Assembly: GCA_030619405.1 (NCBI GenBank)
Contig: JAUXBK010000017.1
Location: 1-19,601 of the forward strand
DNA from: Sedimenticola sp.
Lineage (GTDB): Bacteria > Pseudomonadota > Gammaproteobacteria > Chromatiales > Chromatiaceae
Direction: 5' to 3'
Length of the DNA stretch: 19,601 nucleotides
Shown: positions 16,297 through 19,601 of the stretch, one piece after another
Layout of the letters: every line of letters starts with the position of its first letter
Position numbering within the stretch: the first letter of the stretch is position 1
Position numbers and translations under genes: made by a program
Notes under the pieces: model-generated
The model's input: the letters and a program-made list of their open reading frames with translations, nothing else
Databases searched by the model: none
Told to the model about the DNA's origin: nothing

Positions 16297-17829
16297 ATGT
16301 TTGAAGCGGCAAAACTGGGCCGACAGGTCAGTAAGGAGACGTTCAAGGCAGAGGTTCCGGAATTGCGGTATCAACTGCTGAAGGCCCAGCGGGCGCTACG
16401 GGGAACCGATACCGCCGTGGTGGTCATCATTTCCGGCGTGGAAGGTGCCGGCAAGGGTGAAGTGGTCAACATACTGAACGAGTGGCTCGACACCCGGGGC
16501 ATGCAGACCTTCGCCTTCTGGGATGAAACCGATGAAGAACGGGAACGCCCACGCTACTGGCGCTTCTGGCGCACCCTGCCGGAGCGAGGTAACATCTCCA
16601 TCCTGTTCGGAGGCTGGTACATGGACCCGATCGTCCATCGGATCAAGGACCGTTGCACCGATGCGGAAGTGGACGCAGAACTGAGCCGCATCACCGACTT
16701 CGAACGGATGCTGACCGAAGATGGTGCGCTGGTGGTCAAATTCTGGTTTCATCTGCCAGAGGAGGTGGAGCGGAAAAAACTGAAGAAACTCTCCCGGGAT
16801 GACCGCAGCCGCTGGAAGATGAATCCCAAGAAGGGGCGTTTCTCAGACCACTATGAGCAGTTCGAGAAGGTTGCAGAACGCATCATCCGGCACACGGACA
16901 CCGGTATCTCACCCTGGTACCTGATCGAGGCGACCGATGAGCGCTATCGCGACTTGACCGTTGGCAGAACATTGCTGGAGGCGATCAACGCCCGTCTCGA
17001 ATCGCCCAAAATCACCGATTACGCCACCACTGTCTCCCAGGCACCCCTTCTGCCTTCAGACCCGGGAGCCCAGTTGACGGTTTTGGATAAGGTGGACCTG
17101 AGCCAATCCCTGGAAAGAACACTATACAAGACGGAACTTAAGAAGCTGCAGGCCGAACTGAACCTGCTGGCCTGGGAGGCCTACCAGAAGAAACGCTCCT
17201 GTGTGCTGGTGTTCGAAGGGGTGGATGCAGGCGGCAAAGGCGGTGCCATCCGGCGCCTGACCAACGCCATCGACTCTCGACTCTATCGTACCATTCCGGT
17301 GGCCGCACCTTCGGATGAAGAGAAGGCCCACCACTATCTGTGGCGTTTCTGGCGACACATCCCCCGGGCAGGGCGCCTTACCGTCTATGATCGCTCCTGG
17401 TATGGCCGAGTACTGGTGGAACGGGTGGAAGGGTTTGCCTCGGATGACGAATGGAAACAGGCCTACTCCGAGATCAATGAGTTCGAGGAGCAGCTGGTTG
17501 AGAGCGGTATCGTGGTACTGAAATTCTGGCTGCAGATCAGCCAGGATGAGCAGTTGGCCCGCTTCAAGGCGCGTGCGGAGACACCCTACAAGGAGCATAA
17601 GATCACCGATGAGGACTGGCGCAATCGGGAGAGATGGAACGAGTACAAGCTGGCGGTCAATGAGATGGTGGTCCGTACCAGCACCGAATATTCCCCCTGG
17701 ACCCTGGTTCCCGGAAACGACAAGCCATTCGCCCGGATCGAAGTGTTGAGAACGGTGAGGGACCGCCTGAAGGCAGCGCTCAAAGAGGAGAACGGCCGAC
17801 ACCTTTCCCCCTGCAAGGCGATCAAATAA
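16297..17829 (+). CDS. pap: polyphosphate:AMP phosphotransferase (two-domain PPK2, class II)
   Basis: Transfers phosphate from inorganic polyphosphate to AMP, giving ADP. The 510 residues form two PPK2 domains in tandem, as in PAP of Acinetobacter and the Pseudomonas two-domain enzyme. N-terminal domain: Walker A GVEGAGKG at 47-54, but GGWYMD at 105-110 where the active domain has DRSWY. C-terminal domain: Walker A GVDAGGKGG about 308-316, and the Walker B/DRSWYGR block at D365-R371. KHR-like lid residues (YKEHKITDEDWRNRERW) follow near 429. The C-terminal half therefore looks catalytic and the N-terminal half degenerate, as known for this class. AAGGAGA lies upstream of the ATG, 23 bases after yciA, so they may share a transcript. 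A hairpin follows the stop. Confidence 0.9.
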   Translation: MFEAAKLGRQVSKETFKAEVPELRYQLLKAQRALRGTDTAVVVIISGVEGAGKGEVVNILNEWLDTRGMQTFAFWDETDEERERPRYWRFWRTLPERGNISILFGGWYMDPIVHRIKDRCTDAEVDAELSRITDFERMLTEDGALVVKFWFHLPEEVERKKLKKLSRDDRSRWKMNPKKGRFSDHYEQFEKVAERIIRHTDTGISPWYLIEATDERYRDLTVGRTLLEAINARLESPKITDYATTVSQAPLLPSDPGAQLTVLDKVDLSQSLERTLYKTELKKLQAELNLLAWEAYQKKRSCVLVFEGVDAGGKGGAIRRLTNAIDSRLYRTIPVAAPSDEEKAHHYLWRFWRHIPRAGRLTVYDRSWYGRVLVERVEGFASDDEWKQAYSEINEFEEQLVESGIVVLKFWLQISQDEQLARFKARAETPYKEHKITDEDWRNRERWNEYKLAVNEMVVRTSTEYSPWTLVPGNDKPFARIEVLRTVRDRLKAALKEENGRHLSPCKAIK

Positions 17830-17863
17830 TAGTAACCGTTCACGATTACAAATAATGGAAGAA

Positions 17864-17889
17864 CCGCCCCCTCCTGAAGGAGAGGGCGG
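17864..17889. terminator. hairpin between convergent genes, probable bidirectional terminator
   Basis: CCGCCCCCTCCT and AGGAGAGGGCGG form a 12-pair stem with one mismatch and a very short loop. It lies 34 bases past the phosphotransferase stop and 52 bases beyond the stop of the opposing PEP-CTERM gene. The T tracts on either side are imperfect (ATTCTCT forward, TTCTTCC reverse). Confidence 0.65.
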
Positions 17890-17941
17890 ATTCTCTACAG
17901 GCTCCTAGCTCCCGTTGCATGACAACAACCGGGTGGGGGCC

Positions 17942-18631
17942 TCATCGATTCGCCCCTTTGAGGCGGCTGTATCCGGCGAATCCCGACAGCGCCGACAACA
18001 TCAATACCAGGCTGCCCGGTAGTGGGGTGGGTAACGGATTATCATGAAAATTATTGTCTTCGAACAGTTGCCCGATATTTCCCGTCCCTAACGTACGCTT
18101 TCCAGCGCCCCAGTGGAAGTCTGCATAGAGCATCCCGTCCCCCAGTAATTGAAGTGACCAATCTTCGGGCGTGTCCCCTCCTTCCTCAAGACCGATATCG
18201 CTACTGGTCAGCCCCGCTGCAGGACCACTTGTAGCGGTCAGCACCCCTTCGTAGCTGATAAACTGCTGTACTACACCCTGATCATCCAGCAACGCCAGAC
18301 CGTCCGGCCCTCCGTTCTGTATCCCGGTGACCTCCAGCGCCAGCGTTCCCATTCCCACACCCTCATCTGGAATCCGTCCCTCCAAAGTGAGTGCCGAGCC
18401 ATAGGTTTGTCCATTTCCTCCGTTATACAGGAGCAACTGCCAGCCCGTGAGGTCTGTTCCTGCCGGCCCGGCAACCTCGATCCCCTCCCCCACATCACCG
18501 CCCGCATTGTCGTAGTGAAGCTCATTGATAAACACGGAGAGGGCCCAGAGCGGGCCGGAAGTGAAAACGAGCAGGGTGAAGAGCACGACGCGAAATGCGC
18601 CCCGACGGGCACACAAAATCCCAATATCCAT
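17942..18631 (-). CDS. secreted lamin-tail-like protein with PEP-CTERM-like sorting tail
   Basis: Exported protein of 229 residues. Signal peptide: CARRGAFR then a hydrophobic run (VVLFTLLVF) ending near PLWA-LS. The mature part reads like a lamin-tail (LTD-like) beta domain: VFINELHYDNAGGDVGEGIEVAGPAGTDLTGWQLLLYNGGNGQTY and repeated GPDGLALLDDQG, FISYEG strands. C-terminus: TPLPGSLVLMLSAL, a glycine/alanine-rich membrane segment, then YSRLKGANR. This three-part tail (P-x-P motif, hydrophobic helix, basic end) marks exosortase substrates; the motif is TPLP, closer to the VPLPA variant than VPEP. Start ATG at 18631 is chosen for the GGAGGA five bases upstream; a TTG twelve bases earlier is less likely. 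No exosortase gene lies in the window. LTD-like exoproteins often sit near extracellular matrix, but the role here is unknown. Confidence 0.82.
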   Translation of the reverse strand: MDIGILCARRGAFRVVLFTLLVFTSGPLWALSVFINELHYDNAGGDVGEGIEVAGPAGTDLTGWQLLLYNGGNGQTYGSALTLEGRIPDEGVGMGTLALEVTGIQNGGPDGLALLDDQGVVQQFISYEGVLTATSGPAAGLTSSDIGLEEGGDTPEDWSLQLLGDGMLYADFHWGAGKRTLGTGNIGQLFEDNNFHDNPLPTPLPGSLVLMLSALSGFAGYSRLKGANR

Positions 18632-18635
18632 GATT

Positions 18636-18641
18636 TCCTCC
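18636..18641 (-). promoter_or_regulatory. ribosome binding site of the PEP-CTERM-like gene
   Basis: GGAGGA on the minus strand, four bases before the ATG at 18631, decides that start. Confidence 0.75.
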
Positions 18642-18661
18642 AAGAGTTCCGTTCTTTTTGG

Positions 18662-18691
18662 GAATACTGATCCTAGTCTAATACTGTATTC
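18662..18691. promoter_or_regulatory. inverted repeat upstream of the PEP-CTERM-like gene
   Basis: GAATAC (18662-18667) and GTATTC (18686-18691) are inverted across an 18-base spacer. The repeat overlaps the candidate -10 below, as an operator might. Six-base arms are short and could be chance. Confidence 0.25.
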
Positions 18692-18698
18692 AGAGCAA
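18670..18698 (-). promoter_or_regulatory. weak candidate promoter of the PEP-CTERM-like gene
   Basis: On the minus strand TTGCTC (18698-18693) and TAGGAT (18675-18670) are 17 bases apart, about 40 bases before the ATG. Both hexamers depart from consensus. Confidence 0.3.
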
Positions 18699-18816
18699 CC
18701 CCTTCCCGACGAATTTTATGTGGGTAGTTTCAGTGTCATGTCAGTTTTCTTTACAGAGCAAAGGCGTTCACCTCTCCCCACCGCGCTAACCTGCTTATAT
18801 TCTGAGTAAAACTAGT

Positions 18817-18833
18817 TTGGTACGTAATATGCT
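18817..18833 (+). promoter_or_regulatory. sigma-54-like -24/-12 element before the PilZ gene
   Basis: TTGGTACGTAATATGCT has GG and GC separated by exactly ten bases, and agrees with the consensus YTGGCACG-N4-TTGCW at most positions. It lies about 105 bases before the PilZ ATG. The rest of the 309-base gap 18632-18940 shows no gene I trust. Confidence 0.4.
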
Positions 18834-18940
18834 TATTAACCTGGAAAGAGGAAATTCTATTGTCCGTTGCTGTCTGGCGACGCATGTACTGAACGGAGAT
18901 TCGGTTCGCGGACCGGGCGATAAGAAATAAAACCAAGGAA

Positions 18941-19297
18941 ATGAAGCAGATGCGTGATGCCCGTCTCAACTCATTCTGGGATCGCCGACTGGCGAAACGT
19001 AACCGTGCTGCGCTCAAGGTCTATCTCCTGGACAACAGCGTCCCTCATCGTGGAACCACCAGTGACATCAGTCGGCGTGGTGCCTTTGTCGAAACCGGTT
19101 TGAGAGGTTTCGTTATTGGCACTCTGATCGACCTGGCCTTCGTGCAGCAAAGCCAGGGCGTGATCAGTCTCTCACGGTATACGGCAGTCGTCGTCCGGCA
19201 TACCGACAGGGGACTGGGGGTGCGTTTCTGCTGGTCTTCACGCCTGGAACGTATCGGTAACGTGAAACTCTCCTATGGGCAGGAACGGCGCGGTTGA
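18941..19297 (+). CDS. PilZ-domain protein, probable cyclic di-GMP receptor
   Basis: A 118-residue single-domain protein. Seen: the RxxxR loop (R16-LAK-R20) and D42-ISRRG47, matching the D/N-x-S-x-x-G motif that binds c-di-GMP, followed by the strand pattern GAFVET, GTLIDLAF and LGVRFCW. Length is normal for a stand-alone PilZ adaptor, and no other domain is present. The first ATG (18941) directly follows AAGGAA; the second ATG (18950, residue 4) has better spacing to that site and may be the true start. It is divergent from the PEP-CTERM-like gene, so the two may share control related to surface matrix or motility (inference). Confidence 0.85.
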   Translation: MKQMRDARLNSFWDRRLAKRNRAALKVYLLDNSVPHRGTTSDISRRGAFVETGLRGFVIGTLIDLAFVQQSQGVISLSRYTAVVVRHTDRGLGVRFCWSSRLERIGNVKLSYGQERRG

Positions 19298-19311
19298 GCG
19301 GCGGTTGATAT

Positions 19312-19328
19312 TGGCCGATGATCGGCCA
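19312..19328 (+). terminator. hairpin after the PilZ gene, possible terminator
   Basis: TGGCCGAT and ATCGGCCA are perfectly inverted around one base (a realistic fold uses a three-base loop), 14 bases past the PilZ stop. The downstream T run (CCCTTTTGG) is 15 bases away, so a Rho-independent role is uncertain. Confidence 0.4.
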
Positions 19329-19534
19329 GACCTCATTACCCTTTTGGAGCTCAGCCACTGAAGCAATGGCGCTTTGTTCAGGCAGCTGAAGTCAACCCGT
19401 GCCTGGCCACAGCAGGGGCGTTGTCGCCAGGTCCCCAGGGCTTGATGGGACAACGCCGGCACCCGTTTATCTGGCAAAGTTAAACTAAGGGGCTTGGAAA
19501 AGATTAAATTACGCGCCTTGCTTGTCTATGGCTC

Positions 19535-19600
19535 CGTCTTCGGTGTTGCGCCAAGGGTTACATACAACGAGTATGCGCCCCTTGGCGCGCCTTGAAGACG
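19535..19600. repeat. large imperfect hairpin at the window end
   Basis: Nested inverted arms share one axis: CGTCTTC (19535-19541) with GAAGACG (19594-19600), GCGCCAAGGG (19548-19557) with CCCTTGGCGC (19579-19588), and CATAC (19561-19565) with GTATG (19571-19575). GCGCCTTG also occurs directly repeated at 19513-19520 and 19587-19594. The structure may continue beyond the window, like the terminus of a MITE or other repeat. The preceding stretch 19329-19534 holds no gene I can support. Confidence 0.65.
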
Positions 19601-19601
19601 A

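Noticed and set aside
18751..19017. 88-codon minus-strand open frame between the divergent genes
   Set aside because: Overlaps the PilZ start, has no ribosome site and no recognisable feature beyond a chance hydrophobic run.
19238..19477. 79-codon minus-strand open frame
   Set aside because: Overlaps the PilZ 3' end; composition unlike a protein. A forward frame near 19329-19490 vaguely recalls dispersed repeat text but cannot be supported.
1..19601. CRISPR array, tRNA, rRNA or complete insertion sequence
   Set aside because: No regularly spaced repeats, no cloverleaf or rRNA segments and no transposase motifs were seen by eye; short or degenerate cases could be missed without a search.

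Overview
The window looks like chromosomal DNA of a GC-rich gammaproteobacterium. The pointers are a FadE with membrane anchor, a FadB/FadJ-type fused enzyme, YciA, a PEP-CTERM-like protein, a PilZ protein and polyphosphate:AMP phosphotransferase. Rubrerythrin with an HdrD/GlpC-like Fe-S protein would suit a sulfur-oxidising or micro-oxic lineage, but that taxonomic guess is inference only.

Layout. (1) 1-3995 (+): the 3' end of a phage-tail-like / extracellular contractile injection system (eCIS) cluster. A TIGR02242-type tail/baseplate gene is followed by three tandem paralogues that share a core marked by NR-x-L-x-G-x-GV-x-CGL. The first carries a C-terminal Big-1-like Ig domain, the second a DUF11-like domain, and the third only the core. 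This modular set is the most novel-looking content. (2) 6620-4198 (-): an operon of rubrerythrin, a two-[4Fe-4S]/CCG-domain iron-sulfur protein and a DUF3501 protein, with a candidate promoter and overlapping inverted repeat upstream. (3) 6621-7154: a gene-free spacer containing a strongly palindromic dispersed-type repeat. (4) 7155-15796 (+): a YiiX-like permuted papain-fold hydrolase, then an almost gapless fatty-acid beta-oxidation operon: acyl-CoA dehydrogenase FadE, thiolase, enoyl-CoA hydratase/3-hydroxyacyl-CoA dehydrogenase and AMP-forming long-chain acyl-CoA synthetase. (5) 15869-17829 (+): a YciA-type acyl-CoA thioesterase and a two-domain PPK2-class polyphosphate:AMP phosphotransferase, ending at a hairpin. 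(6) 18631-17942 (-): a secreted LTD-like protein with a PEP-CTERM-like tail, divergent from a PilZ-domain gene (18941-19297, +) that has a sigma-54-like -24/-12 element upstream. (7) 19298-19601: no convincing gene; a large imperfect hairpin runs to the window edge.

How the genes fit together. The fad block can activate a fatty acid and run a full oxidation cycle. YciA can release CoA from acyl-CoA. The acyl-CoA synthetase makes AMP and PPi, and the neighbouring phosphotransferase could return that AMP to ADP using polyphosphate (inference from gene order). The rubrerythrin operon is probably a peroxide or oxidative-stress unit of unknown electron flow. The eCIS end probably supplies baseplate-periphery or fibre-like proteins for target recognition. 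No tRNA, rRNA, CRISPR array or complete insertion sequence was seen.
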